A DNA stretch of 64,000 nucleotides from Phyto melanocephala. Taxonomy: Eukaryota; Arthropoda; Insecta; Diptera; Rhinophoridae. Location of the stretch: contig OW799236.1 in the NCBI GenBank assembly GCA_941918925.1, positions 121,655,062 through 121,719,061 on the forward strand, written 5' to 3'. Both the position numbers and the translations under genes were made by a program. Shown here one piece after another: positions 24,370 to 35,707 of this stretch. The notes under the pieces are model-generated. The model saw nothing but the letters and a program-made list of their open reading frames with translations. It made no database searches and was not told the origin of the DNA. The first letter of the stretch is position 1, and each line of letters begins with the position of its first letter.

Positions 24370-25611
24370 TTTTCTTTAATTATTTTTAAATTTTAACTGT
24401 CAAAGTTCATAGATTAAACACAATTTTCTCTCATATACCTATTTCAAATGTCAAACTTTATGTTAGAAAAATATAAACAAAAATTTTATATTTGAGCTTA
24501 GTAAATATATAGCTTAACCTTGTAGCTAGTAAACAATTGTTAAAAATTTTAAAATAAGAAAATCTTGTTTAAATTTGTCATTATTTTCTGCCCATCAATT
24601 TGTTGAAAAATATCTATTAAAACTGATGATTTTGTTGCTTAAGAAATATATATTGTTATTGTATCTTAATCCAGGTTTAGAAACATTTTCTTTTATTTTA
24701 ACATTTAAAGAAAAAACTGGAATTGTTATAGATATGTTCTTTTCTTTAAAAAAAAATCACATATTTATGTATTTATGTCTGTATGTATGTACCTATCTAC
24801 CTACAAAAACTTGTTATACACCTCATTTTCAGACAGAAATGTACCTGTTGTTGATTTAAAAACAAAAACACCACTACATATTGAGATAGATTTCTTATTA
24901 ATAACAAAGGTAAAAAACACACACACATTAAAACCGAAATTAAGACTCAAATCAAAATAAAAAACCGGTTACTTTGACTATTAACAAAAAAAAAAAAAAA
25001 ACACAACACGACAAAATTTCAAATAAAATACTACCTAAAAAAACTAAAGCAACAAAAAAGGAGGTCTGCTTAAATATCAAATTCAACATTTAGGTAGATT
25101 TGATGTTGTTGTGTCTTAACACTCAGCAGCAGCAGCAATAGCAGCAACTGCATTAATACAAATGGTTTTTTGTTTTTTAATTATTGTTGGTGGAACGAAA
25201 TGTACCTCGTTTAAGAAAAGACTAGTTTAGTTTTTAACAACAGTCATAGCGAAAGAAAGAAACAAAACCTTTTTCAACGATTGTCTTATGTATTCACGTT
25301 CTCTTAGTCGTATGCTCACGCAGACATTTTGTGTTTTAGTTTTCTCTACGAGAAGACATTTTTATTTGGTTGCCGTTTGTTATTATTGTTATCTTTTAAA
25401 CCTTGTCCAGTTTAAAAAGAAGAAGAAGAAGAAGACTACCAAAACAATACCAAATAGTACAAACATACAAATAGCCAAAACAAAACATTATACGAACAAC
25501 GCCGAAGTTAAAGAATAACAGCAATAAAGACCGGTTTAAAAATATCATTAATTTTATTATTTGTTTGTGTAGATGAGCTGTGTTGATGATGCCAACTAGT
25601 ATTTTAATATT
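24370..25611. other. AT-rich non-coding DNA
   Basis: No gene is recognised. One ACCGGTTACT motif lies at 24964-24973 and an (AAG)n run near 25420-25436. Confidence 0.65.
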
Positions 25612-26384
25612 AACAAGTAACATTGCTATATTCGGCCGTGCCGAATCTTATATACCCTTCACAACGTGTAGTCATGCAATAACAATTGCTTGTATCACCA
25701 TTCATCCCATATAAAATACGTGCATACGTACACGGTAGAATAAATGTGGCATCGAATCCCAGCTGAGCAAAAAAAAATTTATTTTATTTTATTTAATATA
25801 TTATTTATATTTTATTATTTTTTTTTATATTTTTTTTTTAAATTTTTTTTAAAAAATTTTTTTAGAAAAATGTTTAAAAAATTTTTTAAAATTTTTTTTT
25901 AAATTTTTTTTAAATTTTTTTTTGTAGTTTTTTTTATTATTTTTTTATTATTTTTTTCTTATTTTTAATATTTTTTTTTTGTAATTTTTTTTGTTTGGCA
26001 TGTTTTTTACATGTATGTATGTATGTTGTTGTTGTAATTGTGAAAAAAACGAGGTGGTCGTGGTTTTTTGCTCATATCTCAGAAAGTTATGGGGCGATTG
26101 TGCTGAATTTCAATAGCGATTCATTCCTGGATATTTCCAAGAGATTAATGCCATATACAGATCTGAGGAACATATAGTTGCTTCTAAAAGTTGATTTCAA
26201 CCAACACACGGACAGACGGGCAGACGGATAGACGGACAGACGGTCAGGGCTTAATCGACTCCTCTATTCATAAGCTTTCAGAAAACATATACTTTATGGG
26301 GTCGGAAATGAAAATTGTAGAAATTACAAACGGAATGACAAAGCTATATATACCCTTGTGCACCACAGGTGAAGGGTATAAAAA
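25612..26384 (-). mobile_element. Helentron/DINE-1-like element, subfamily B, about 770 bp
   Basis: Read on the minus strand, the 5' end is TTTTATACCCTTCACCTGTG near 26384. It is followed by a GACCCCATAAAGTATATG-like core, a GTCCGTCTGYCCG repeat (about 26205-26245) and a T-run-rich middle (25770-25990). The 3' end has GAAGGGTATATAAGATTCGG, the TTCGGC-acg-GCCGAA hairpin and a GTTACTTGTT tail at 25612. TATACCCTTCAC near the 5' end and GTGAAGGGTATA near the 3' end form subterminal inverted repeats, a Helentron hallmark. It is nearly identical to the copy at 58872-59613. Non-autonomous. Confidence 0.85.
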
Positions 26385-26724
26385 AAAAAGTATAATAATA
26401 ATGAGTAAAAAAGAGAATAGTCAAAGTAAAAATACAATATTTCCTGTTTTTGTTTTCTTAACACAATTGTTAAAATAATGAAACACATACATACATAAGT
26501 ATGTACATAGGTTTATATCTGCGTGATCACAATTAGGTATAATAAACTGCTTTTTTCCCTCATATTGTAGCAGCGTTTTCATTAGAAAACTGAGAAAATA
26601 AATTCATACATTCATATATGTTAATAAATACTACAAACAAATGTATGTATATACATACATACATATGTTAATATGCGTATACATTTGTATGTAGATATAG
26701 TGAAATATGTGCATACATATGTAT
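26385..26724. other. AT-rich non-coding DNA
   Basis: CATA/TATG microsatellites at 26488-26510 and 26640-26725; no gene seen. Confidence 0.65.
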
Positions 26725-27190
26725 AGAGGGTGGGCCAATAGTCACCATGGGGTGTAAAAATTTAATAACTTGTTCGTTTATAGGTATGTTTTTTTATTTT
26801 TTTTTTTTTTTGCGTTCAGATTATAAAAATAACACCTGGAGTATAAAAATTGGAGAAAGTCACAACTGAACAAAGAACCAGAATAATATACTTAAATTTT
26901 TTTACCAATATTTTTAACATTTTAACATAGAATTTCGCCCTTTGAAGCAATGATTCGTTGCTTGGTTCATCGTTACCACCAGCCTGGCAATGTAAGAGAT
27001 TTGTCTAGAACCGATAAACCACGTTTAATTCGCACTAATTCGTTTAGAGTATAGTATTAACGAAACACCACAAACATCATGTTGGCGCATTTAAAATAAA
27101 TTTACTGTTATTCCCATATAGGGTGCAATTGGTGCAAGAATTTAAACCGGCAGATCATCGGCAACGTCTAAATTATAAAGTTAAATTTTA
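26725..27190 (+). pseudogene. Decayed mariner-like transposase remnant
   Basis: The left part starts with GAGGGTGGGCCAATAGTCAC after TA, a TIR-like end. From about 26950 a frame reads IRCLVHRYHQPGNVRDLSRT and then DKPRLIRT, matching the helix-turn-helix and 'tGNVrDlsRtGRPR' linker of Tc1/mariner-type transposases. From about 27103 a second in-frame block reads PYRVQLVQEFKPADHRQRLN, the well-conserved 'PYKIQLVQELKPxDxxxR' stretch just before the catalytic domain. The blocks are separated by a frame change, and no DDE/D catalytic motifs can be read downstream. No intact 3' TIR was found, so this is a 5' relic. Confidence 0.65.
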
Positions 27191-27424
27191 ACATTCGGCC
27201 AGACTTTGTTTACCTTTGTATGTATGTATATATTTCATTGTTTCTCCCTGCAGATAACGCGACTAGTCCATACACGCATGTAAAGTATACTCTGTAATGC
27301 ACTAGGACACAAGTGTATGGATAAAACGTGGTTGATTTAACATTACGATGTCCTAGGGCTGCACCATTAAACCCATCGGAGTAGTCTCAAAACTACTCTT
27401 TGTCACTACTCGATGGAGCACCTA
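27191..27424. other. Possible continuation of the mariner relic
   Basis: Composition is higher in G+C than the background, but no transposase motif can be read. Confidence 0.35.
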
Positions 27425-28102
27425 CACGCAAAGAAAAACCATGGTTGCGACATGATCACGACGGTCATATTATTTTTTCTAAAACAATATTTGGTTGTCG
27501 AAAACAAGTAATAGTTTCATTTCATCGTATATTTTGTCACGATAATCAAGCATTTGTTTGAATTCTATCATTTAATGTTTACTTTTCGTAAAAATTTCAA
27601 AATGGTTGTCATTTAAAAATAGTATGATTTAAAAAAAAATAATCCGACAAAAATAACATTATATTCAATAGCACTACAACTTAAAAATACTCATTAAATA
27701 ATAGGTGAGACAACAGTATGATTACAAATTAATCAAGCTATGATTTTTTATTAACAATAATTTGATTTCAGCTGTTCTTCTTCTTGCTGAATACATTTTT
27801 ATAATTTTAAAAGTTTGAGATGTCAAAAAACTTAACACAAATTTTGAAAAATTAAAGAAAATTTAAAAAAATAACGAAAAAATGTAAAAAATGTTGGTAA
27901 TACAATCAATATGTGTATGTTACAGCAAAAGACAATAATTTGCCGTAAAAAGCAAAGATTGTCGGTTTCAATTGTAGTCATATACATGATTATTGAATGA
28001 TACTTTAATTAAACATAATAATGATAACTGGTATCATACAATTCGATCATAGTATGTTGCTCTTTGATTATCGTTACCACAACCATATTTTTTCTTTGCG
28101 TG
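27425..28102. mobile_element. TA-flanked TIR element (Tc1/mariner-type MITE), 678 bp
   Basis: The left end CACGCAAAGAAAAACCATGG pairs with the right end, which on the other strand reads CACGCAAAGAAAAAATATGG; the repeat then continues GTTGYG with few mismatches for about 25 bp. TA lies directly outside both ends (27423-27424 and 28103-28104). Inner ATCATAC/GTATGAT motifs occur on both arms. No ORF. It lies next to the mariner relic but has different ends. Confidence 0.8.
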
Positions 28103-28372
28103 TACACAAACTTTATACACGTCTTGACAACAATTTATGTAATCGTTAAAACACGAACACTTGTCGTTTAACTACAATCTCTGGTTTAAAAAGGATATGG
28201 TCCATGACTGCATTACATAGGACCATGTTGAAAGTAGTACATTTAGCTAAAATGGAACACGTAGTCCAATATTATTTATGTTATCTACAGGGTTACATGT
28301 AATTTTAAATGCACAGAAATTGATAAACAAATTCTCTTTTTTTTTTTTTTTGATAATTCAACATTTTCTATA
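28103..28372. other. Spacer between TIR elements
   Basis: Nothing recognised. Confidence 0.6.
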
Positions 28373-28720
28373 TGTGACAGCGCATAGAGAAAGGGACCTA
28401 AGGGTAAAAACGGGTTTTCTATTTTTTTAAATTGTTCATAAGGAGAAAAATAAATTTTTTGTAGTTTTGTCAAATCAAGTTATTTTGTTAATTTAGTAGG
28501 GGAAAAAAATTAAAATAAATAAATTTTACCGTTAGGTCCCTTTCTATTTGCGCTTAGAATCGTCGACTTCACTTTTATAAAATGAGCTTATCTCTGGGAG
28601 AGAACACTTTTGAGGCATGGGACCGGTCTCATTCGATGCTCAGATGTTGTCCACATAAAAAAAAAAAAGTGAAAATAGTTTTTTTTTACCCTTAGGTCCC
28701 TTTCTCTATGCGCTGTCACA
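28373..28720. mobile_element. MITE with perfect 38-bp TIRs, 348 bp
   Basis: The left TIR begins TGTGACAGCGCATAGAGAAA and continues to 28410 (ending CCTAAGGGTAAAAA). The right TIR at 28683-28720 is its exact complement over 38 bp. TA lies immediately outside each end (28371-28372 and 28721-28722). A third, degenerate copy of the right arm (GTTAGGTCCCTTTCTATTTG) sits inside at about 28532-28551, hinting at an internal duplication. The perfect TIRs suggest a fairly recent insertion. There is no coding frame. Confidence 0.9.
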
Positions 28721-28722
28721 TA

Positions 28723-30499
28723 TGTATATAGAACTTGTACTTCATTTTTTATCTACAAACTAATTGCAATAATTTTTTTAAAGTTATAAGAATGAAAATA
28801 AACTGGCTGATGATGTCTGCTCTTAAATATACACTTAAAAAAAGAGTCTGTTGTTGAATTGCTAATTTTATTTAAACAAATTTCCGTTCGTTAAAGTTCT
28901 TCATTTTTTTAAGCTAAAGTGGGTTATGGTTAATTAACAATAAGTATTTGTATACTTGAATTTAAATTGAGTGTTCCATTTAAAGATTCTCATGATTTTG
29001 GATACATTCTCGTTTGTTCTCTGATTGCCATATTATGTTCCATGTTTTAAATTCGTTTTTGTATTCATATTCCCCTTTTGGCTGATTTAAAGTATTTATT
29101 TTTTTGTTTTCAGTTTTGTCGGTTTTTTTGTAGTTTTTTTTTTTGGATTTCCTTTTCGGTTTATTTGTTAAAGCATAAATAAACCACCATAAAAATTCAT
29201 TTTATTGTCTAAATATCCCTTTTCTTATGTTGTATGCTTAAGTTTTTTTTTTTTTAATGATAATATAGTCTTCGTGTCATTATAATAATTTTTAGTGCAT
29301 TTTATTTAACTTAAGAATTTTTTTTTTATTGGCTTAAATTAAACCAATTGTAAATGAAATTTTTTAATAAGTTTTTTTTTTAATGGAAGATTCAAAAGAT
29401 CATATTTTGGAGCAAGAAAATTTCTTTAAGAATACTTTTGACTTGCTACATACATAGTTTTTTCTTTTTCTTTAAAATATTAAGGATTTTTATAAAAGAG
29501 TTTTGAAAGAAGTTCATGTACAACACATCGATTGCCCGAATGATTTTTGAAATCGATTTTTTTTTTAATTATAGTTTTAGTGGAATCTCGTACAGAAAGG
29601 TGTTGAAATTGCCTTCAGTTCTTTAACTCAACAAATTAAATTAAAATTAGTGAATTTTTCTTCTATGCCAGTTACAATGTTTTTAATTTCGGCAGCTGAC
29701 AGATTGGCAACATTATATGTGTAATAAAATCTTATATATTTTAATAAAAGTATTGTCAGTTTTGAAATTTCAAAAAGCAAAAAAACGCGCAATTTCCTAA
29801 AAAATCACTGAATTTAAAATTTTGTACTTTTGATTCTATTTTATCATAAAAATATAAATATCCATATAAAAATACAATGAGTTCCCATTGCTACTATTTG
29901 TAACAGACAAATTTTAAAATAAGTTTATTATAAATAACACGTTTTTTAACAGTGTGGAAAGTTGCTAACACAATCACTATTTCACAGAGTAATTTACAGC
30001 ATTTAGATGCCTGTTGCCCTCCCGAGTACCCTATTAAATAACTGGCAGCGAAACTGAAGTTCGTTCTATTGCTAACGATAATCGACCTTCAATTGCAATG
30101 AATAATGCAAAATATATACTCCATAAATGGTTGATAGTTTAAAACAAATATTACAGAAGCTTTGTGTACAATCAATCCTTATCCTTTTGCCAATTAATAG
30201 TTTTAATATACATATACTTTCAACTTAACTACAATGAGTAAATATTTTTTAGTTTTGATAATAATACAATCCTTACGAAAATTGTTTTTCAATTAAACAA
30301 ATTTTTTTTTAAATTTAGTATTTGGTTTCACCAAAAAAAAGAATAGCACTTAAAATTATAAAATTAAAAAAAAAAAAAAAAACGCACCGAGCACTAAAAA
30401 TTTTCCACGTCAAATTTTCGAAAAGCACTATAAAACCAGTGCTTAAATCACCGAGTTGGCAACGCTGCTTGCAAACATTAATATGTGCATGTGAGAGCT
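28723..30499. other. AT-rich non-coding DNA
   Basis: Nothing coding is recognised. T-rich runs dominate 28860-29570. A TTGGCAACATT-type motif lies at 29704. A TGGCAACGCTG motif lies at 30457-30467. Confidence 0.65.
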
Positions 30500-30632
30500 G
30501 GGGCTCAATTCTCGTTCTGTGAAACTGTGAAATGAAAAAATGTTTGTATAGCAAAGGGTATGGTGGTACCATATGCTATTACACACAAAAACTTTTCATT
30601 TCATAGTTTTATAGAACGAGAATTGATACCCT
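30500..30632. mobile_element. Palindromic MITE, about 133 bp
   Basis: The two arms form an inverted repeat of roughly 55 bp: CTCAATTCTCGTTCTGTGAA on the left, and ATCAATTCTCGTTCTATAAA on the opposite strand from the right. Both continue through a TGAAATGAAAA block to a central ATAGCA/TGCTAT turn. Exact ends and target duplication are unclear. The terminal GGGGCYSAATT pattern is shared with the MITE at 24105. Confidence 0.75.
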
Positions 30633-32077
30633 GGGTAGGTTTGCAAAATCTTTTGCCTTTTTTTTGTGAAAGTATTTAAAATCGATACAAAAACATATTT
30701 TGTTTATAATTGTCTACGGAAGTATGTAGCGGAAAAAGTGCTTAAAAATTGCGTTCATCGAATTCGTTCCTGCAGAAACGTCGCGAAGGCCATTTAAACG
30801 TTTTACTTCACATTAAATAAAAAACCTTTAAATTTCCTTAACAATAAGTGCGTTTATTTTTTAAAGAAATCAAATCACTCTTATTGGAAAACTTTTTATA
30901 TAACATACAAAACCATTTATATCAATCCTAATTATAGTCACCAACCGATAACAACTAAAATCAAAAGAGTTCATCTTTGGTCCCAAATTGTTATGTGTAC
31001 TGCATTTGCTGGCACCAGCAATATTTAAAGAAAAATTCTAATATAGTTGTTAGTGCAATTTTCTCCATATTACTCTTTCTGTCAAAATGAGATATTATTT
31101 CGTAATTAAAAGCAACCTATATGTTAACCCATGCATCAAGGTTTTCCATATCCACCAAGTTTCATATAAATCCATCCAGTAGTTTTTAATGTGGGATGGC
31201 AGACAGAAAGACAGCCAGACAAAAATTCTTAACAGTGATGTTTTGTATTCTAGGCTATATACACCGCCAAACAAATTTTCAAAAACTATTTCATGTACAG
31301 CTATAGTGTTTTAACAATAATATTGTAAGTACAGATGGCAAACTGTTTTTTGTTTACAACGTTTTACAATTTCGACAGACGGAGAAACATCGCTTTTTTA
31401 TCTAAGTTGGTAATTCTTATTTGTAAGATTAATTTTTAGGCGTTACAAATAACAGCATACAGGCCATTTTTACCATTTTGTGCTATGTTTTAGGTTAAAC
31501 GCATTCTGAAAATCATATTTTTACCACAACATTTAAATATTTTTCTTTGTAATTTTTTTTTTTTTGATTCTGTAAAAAAACAACAATGCCTTGTTTTATA
31601 CACAATTAATAACGATTTTTGTTAATTTTGAAAACATCAATGACAGTAATTTTTTATTGTTTATTTTTTTTTTTAAAGGTGGGTTGGTTATTAATATTTT
31701 TTTTAATTTTATTTTAATATTACTTTTAATATGGTCTCAAAAGGTAAATAGAACTTGTATGACGAAAAGAGGAAATAAGCTTTTGTTGTACTTTATAAAC
31801 CGCTTACATTTATTGAAATTTTTTTATATTATCTCGTACTAAAAATGATTGAGCTGGCTGGCTGGCTGGTTCAATGGTTGACTAAGTACTATATAGAATA
31901 GCCAACGCAATAGTAAACAATAACAAAAAATATCTTGACAAGCTGTAGATTACAACATTATTTCTGTTTTTAGTCTGTCTGTGTTAATGCGTGGACTTTG
32001 TCTGAGAGACACAATAATAACAATAGTTCGGTTGGTATCATGTGTTGTCATTTAGTATTTTCATTTCATTGTTACTA
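30633..32077. other. AT-rich non-coding DNA with a small repeat fragment
   Basis: At about 31140-31225 an ACCAAGTTTCATATAAATCC stretch, a CAGTAGTTTTTAATG stretch and GACAGAAAGACAG form the tail pattern of a common insect dispersed repeat; the family is not assigned. A (GGCT)n run lies at 31855-31870. No gene is seen. Confidence 0.5.
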
Positions 32078-33190
32078 TTTTTATACCCTTCACAGTGAGT
32101 GTAAGGGTATATATGGGTTTTTCATTTCGTGTGAAATTTCTACGATATTCATTTTCGACCCCATAAAGTATACATTTTCTGAAGGCTTATAAATAGGGGA
32201 GTCGATTAAGCATTATCCGTCTGTCCGTGTGTACATATGTTGAAATCAACTTTTTGAAGCCCCCTTCTGACATCGTCAAGACTCGTGTAAAAAATATTAG
32301 AAATATTCGGGAGCAGATCAGTATTGGACATCATTATAATCGCTCCATAAAAAATAAACATGACTGCCTCTGGTTTTTCGCTTATTTTAACCACAAAAAT
32401 TTTAAATTTTCCAGCCCTAGGATAATTTCAAGGCACGGTTTTTATTATTTATAGATTTAATATGCCTCTGAAGATATTCATGAAAAATTTTGGACAGATG
32501 GGATTTGGACTAATCGGCCAAGTTATAGGCAAAAATTATCTGAAAAAATATATATTTTTGTTAAATATATACAATTTTTGTGAACAGGTTTAAGATACCA
32601 AATTATAAGCCGTAATCTCAGAAAATATATCTAAGAAAAATTAAAAGATCGGTTTGAAACCAACTGAGATATAAGCACCAAAGTACAACTGTTGCGGTAT
32701 TTTAAAAAAAGTTTACAAACCGAAATAGATGTTTTTTAGTTTCTATACAACCGAGAGAATGAAAGAACTTGAGTATTAAAATATTGTTGGCTATGAAAAA
32801 AATTGCAAGATGGCGTCCTAGAGCGGCGAATGTATAAGTCAAATATGGTTGTTACGACGTTGTTCCCTTTAACCCCCACAATATTGATAGCAAATAAAAG
32901 GGCTTGACCAGTACAATGCAATAAACTATTAAAAAGTGTAAAATCCAAGATGGCGTCTGAAACAAAATGGCGGAAATAATTGTTTTAACCCCAACCATAT
33001 GGGTATCAAATAACAGGGCTTGACTAGTAGAATACAGTTAACGATGAAAAAAATTTATAATCAAAGATGGTGTCGGAAATAATAAAGAAAATTGTGTATT
33101 GCATGAAATCTAAAATCTATGCTAAACCTACGATGTGGTCATTATACCTATGTATGTGATGGTGAAGGGTATTATCAGATTCAGCACTCA
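32078..33190 (+). mobile_element. Older Helentron/DINE-1-like element, subfamily D, about 1.1 kb
   Basis: The 5' end is TTTTTATACCCTTCACAGTG, then GGGTATATATGGG and a CGACCCCATAAAGTATACAT core. The 3' end is decayed: GTGAAGGGTATTATCAGATT is visible but the usual GC hairpin is broken. The middle carries three diverged copies of a unit of about 117-139 bp, marked by AAGATGGCGTC-like blocks (about 32808, 32947, 33064) and GGCTTGAC blocks (32900, 33017). The poly-T tract of subfamilies A and B is absent. It shares its middle with 35708-36332 and its repeat unit with 3743-3870. Confidence 0.7.
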
Positions 33191-35404
33191 TGTTTTTTAT
33201 TTTTATTGTATAATGAAAACAAAGTTCGTTATTCAAGCTCTAAGTAAAGAGATAAATAAAATATTAAAAAAAGCAATTTTAACGAAAACAAGTACTAGCG
33301 CTAAAAATGTCAATTCTAGTATTTAATGCTTAAAAATTATTGGAATACAAAAAAAATTTATAAAAAATTACATAATAGTTCTGATTTTTTTTTTTTTTTA
33401 TTAACAAAACTTTAAAAATGGCTTGGGTATTGTACGCTCTATCTGGCATCTGTTTGTTTTAAGTACATACTTGCTGATTAGATATTGTTGAAAAATTTTT
33501 TAAGTGTCTGCACAGGGCTGCCATATTGACATAGTTGAAAGCCACTACAGCCAAAAAAAAACTTTTAAATTATTATAAACCTTTAGAATTATTCTGGAAA
33601 ATTATTTGCCTAGAATTAGATATTAACATAAACAGTTTAATGCTTTGAAATGTATAAATTATTAAATATTCTTTTTAAAAAATTACGAGAAATGTTTCCA
33701 TTGCTATGTTACCAAGCTCAAGCTAAACTTTGTATTTGAAAAAAAATTTTTTTTTAACAAAAAATTTTGTTCTTTAAAGCAAGTTGTGTGACTAGTTTGT
33801 ATTCTTTTTTTTCAGATTTATTCTTCTTGTTGAATAATCTAAGACTTAAAAAAATCTTTAATTGTATTGCATTCGTTGGAGATGTACGTACGTACCACCA
33901 GCGGCCAAATAAAAACAGGTTATCCAAAGTGTTTTGATTTAGTATTTTTTTTCTACTGCGGCGACAAAGTGACTTTTTTCTGTTCTTAAAAATAAAAACA
34001 GAGATTTTTTTTGTTTAGAAAGAAACTTTTAAAACTTCTCACATACAAGAAAATCTAGTTCAGACTAGTTTGTGTGTTTGTGTTGTTTTTAAACAAAGAA
34101 AAAAATAATAAAATCGTAGTTATAAAGAGCGAGTTGTGAATCAAGTTGTGGGTAGTTTATCTGAAATTTAATCATGTTGCATGTACGTCGAATGTACCAC
34201 CTGCTGTAAAATTATATGCTTTATGCTAAGTTGTTTCAAAAAAAAAAAAAATAAATATAAATTGTACTACAATAAAACACAATTAGAGTTAGATAATTAA
34301 ATTTAAAAAAAAATATGTAAAAAATTAAATTTGAATTATTTTTTGAAAAGGTCAGAGAAGGCTAAAAAATTGTTATTTTTACGCTATTAGAAACAAAAAC
34401 CAAAAAATAAAAAACATTGTCCAAAAGGTCAAATTTATTAGGAAATGTTGCTTTTAAAACCTTGCTTTTTTTTCTAAACAAATAGTTCACATTTCTAGCT
34501 TGACCCCTATTTCAATACAATTATTTATAAAACACAATTACATATACTTATTTATTTAGGCATTGTTTTCATTGTGTTTTGTTTATTGTTCGGTGAATGA
34601 ACGAACCACCCACATAATAAAATTTATTAAATAAAACTGAATTAAGTACGCCCACAGCTACCGTTCAAATTCAATAAAATATTTAATGATTTTCAATTAT
34701 AAGAATGGCTCATAAATCAGACAATGACATGTTTAATTCGAGGGAAACAAAACATTGGTTTTCGATACAATAATTAAATAAGAAATTAACAACACTTTCA
34801 GTGAACTGGAAAGAAAGATGGCGCAAAATAAATATCTGTATGTGAAAGAAAACTATTGTATCTGCAGAGTTAAATGAAATCCTTTAAATAAATTTGAATA
34901 CTAAAATTTAAGCAACTGTTCTAATTGACATAAATAAATGTCATTTAGTATATTAGAGCTAATTTTATAATTTTTACACGGTTACCTTAAGCAAAGTTTT
35001 CATAATTTCTATAATCTCCATTTTTTTCGCAATTATTTTTATTAATTGTTTTTTACTCTTATTATATAAATGGCGACCTTTCTTATTATTTACAGCTTTT
35101 AAAAATTACAACATATTTCTATCAGAAGGTCTATAGCTGTAATTGCCACAACAGGCCCCAACTTACTTCATAACATTTTTACAAAAAAAAAAAAAATCAC
35201 TTCTTAGTAGTATATAGAACAATTTTGATAAATTATTGCTTATTAAATCTTTTTGATAAAAGATTTTTTACAAACTTTTATATGTAGTTATAGAAAGCTT
35301 GTGATTATTACCAATAATTAAGTTGTTTTAATTTTTTCAATTTTAGGTTTATAGAAAATTATTGATATACAAATTTATTTAAACAAGTATATTATAAATA
35401 TTTT
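33191..35404. other. AT-rich non-coding DNA
   Basis: No gene or element is recognised. Poly-A/T tracts and a paired ACGTACGTACC stretch near 33888 were noted. Confidence 0.65.
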
Positions 35405-35417
35405 TTGTTTAAAAAAG
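35405..35417. repeat. Target-site duplication, left of SINE
   Basis: TTGTTTAAAAAAG here matches TTGTTTAAACAAAG at 35635-35648 with one inserted base. Confidence 0.75.
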
Positions 35418-35634
35418 GTAGGTAGGTAGGTAAGTAAGGCTGGTGCAAAGTTACCCTCATCCGGAGACCATTACCCTCCATTGTGACAAATTAATATAGA
35501 AAAAAGAGAAGAATAGAAATAGTTAAAATAGAAGAGAAAGAGAAGCAGACCAGTCCGGAGTCTCTGGCGGGAATTGAACCCGCAACCCCCAAACTAGCAG
35601 ACCAGCCACTACTGGCTAGTCCACCTGGGCACCC
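35418..35634 (-). mobile_element. tRNA-derived SINE, about 217 bp
   Basis: On the minus strand the head contains an RNA polymerase III A box (TAGCCAGTAGTGG, consensus TRGCNNAGTNGG). About 30 bases later comes a B box (GGTTCAATTCC) within GCGGGTTCAATTCCCGC, a T-arm stem. The tRNA-like head is followed by an unrelated body and a tail of CTACCTACCTACC repeats at the plus-strand left edge. A 13-14 bp target duplication (35405-35417 and 35635-35648) flanks it, as expected for LINE-mediated insertion. The head does not fold into a clean full tRNA by eye, so it is a SINE rather than a tRNA gene. Family name unknown. Confidence 0.85.
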
Positions 35635-35648
35635 TTGTTTAAACAAAG
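35635..35648. repeat. Target-site duplication, right of SINE
   Basis: TTGTTTAAACAAAG, partner of 35405-35417. Confidence 0.75.
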
Positions 35649-35707
35649 TTTTCAAACAAAATTCTCTTTTTGGAGAAAATACGATTGACGTATTTTTATT
35701 TAATACC

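Noticed and set aside
35560..35634. A tRNA gene on the minus strand (A and B boxes present)
   Set aside because: The acceptor and anticodon arms do not pair cleanly, and the unit has a body, a simple-repeat tail and target duplications; it is a SINE.
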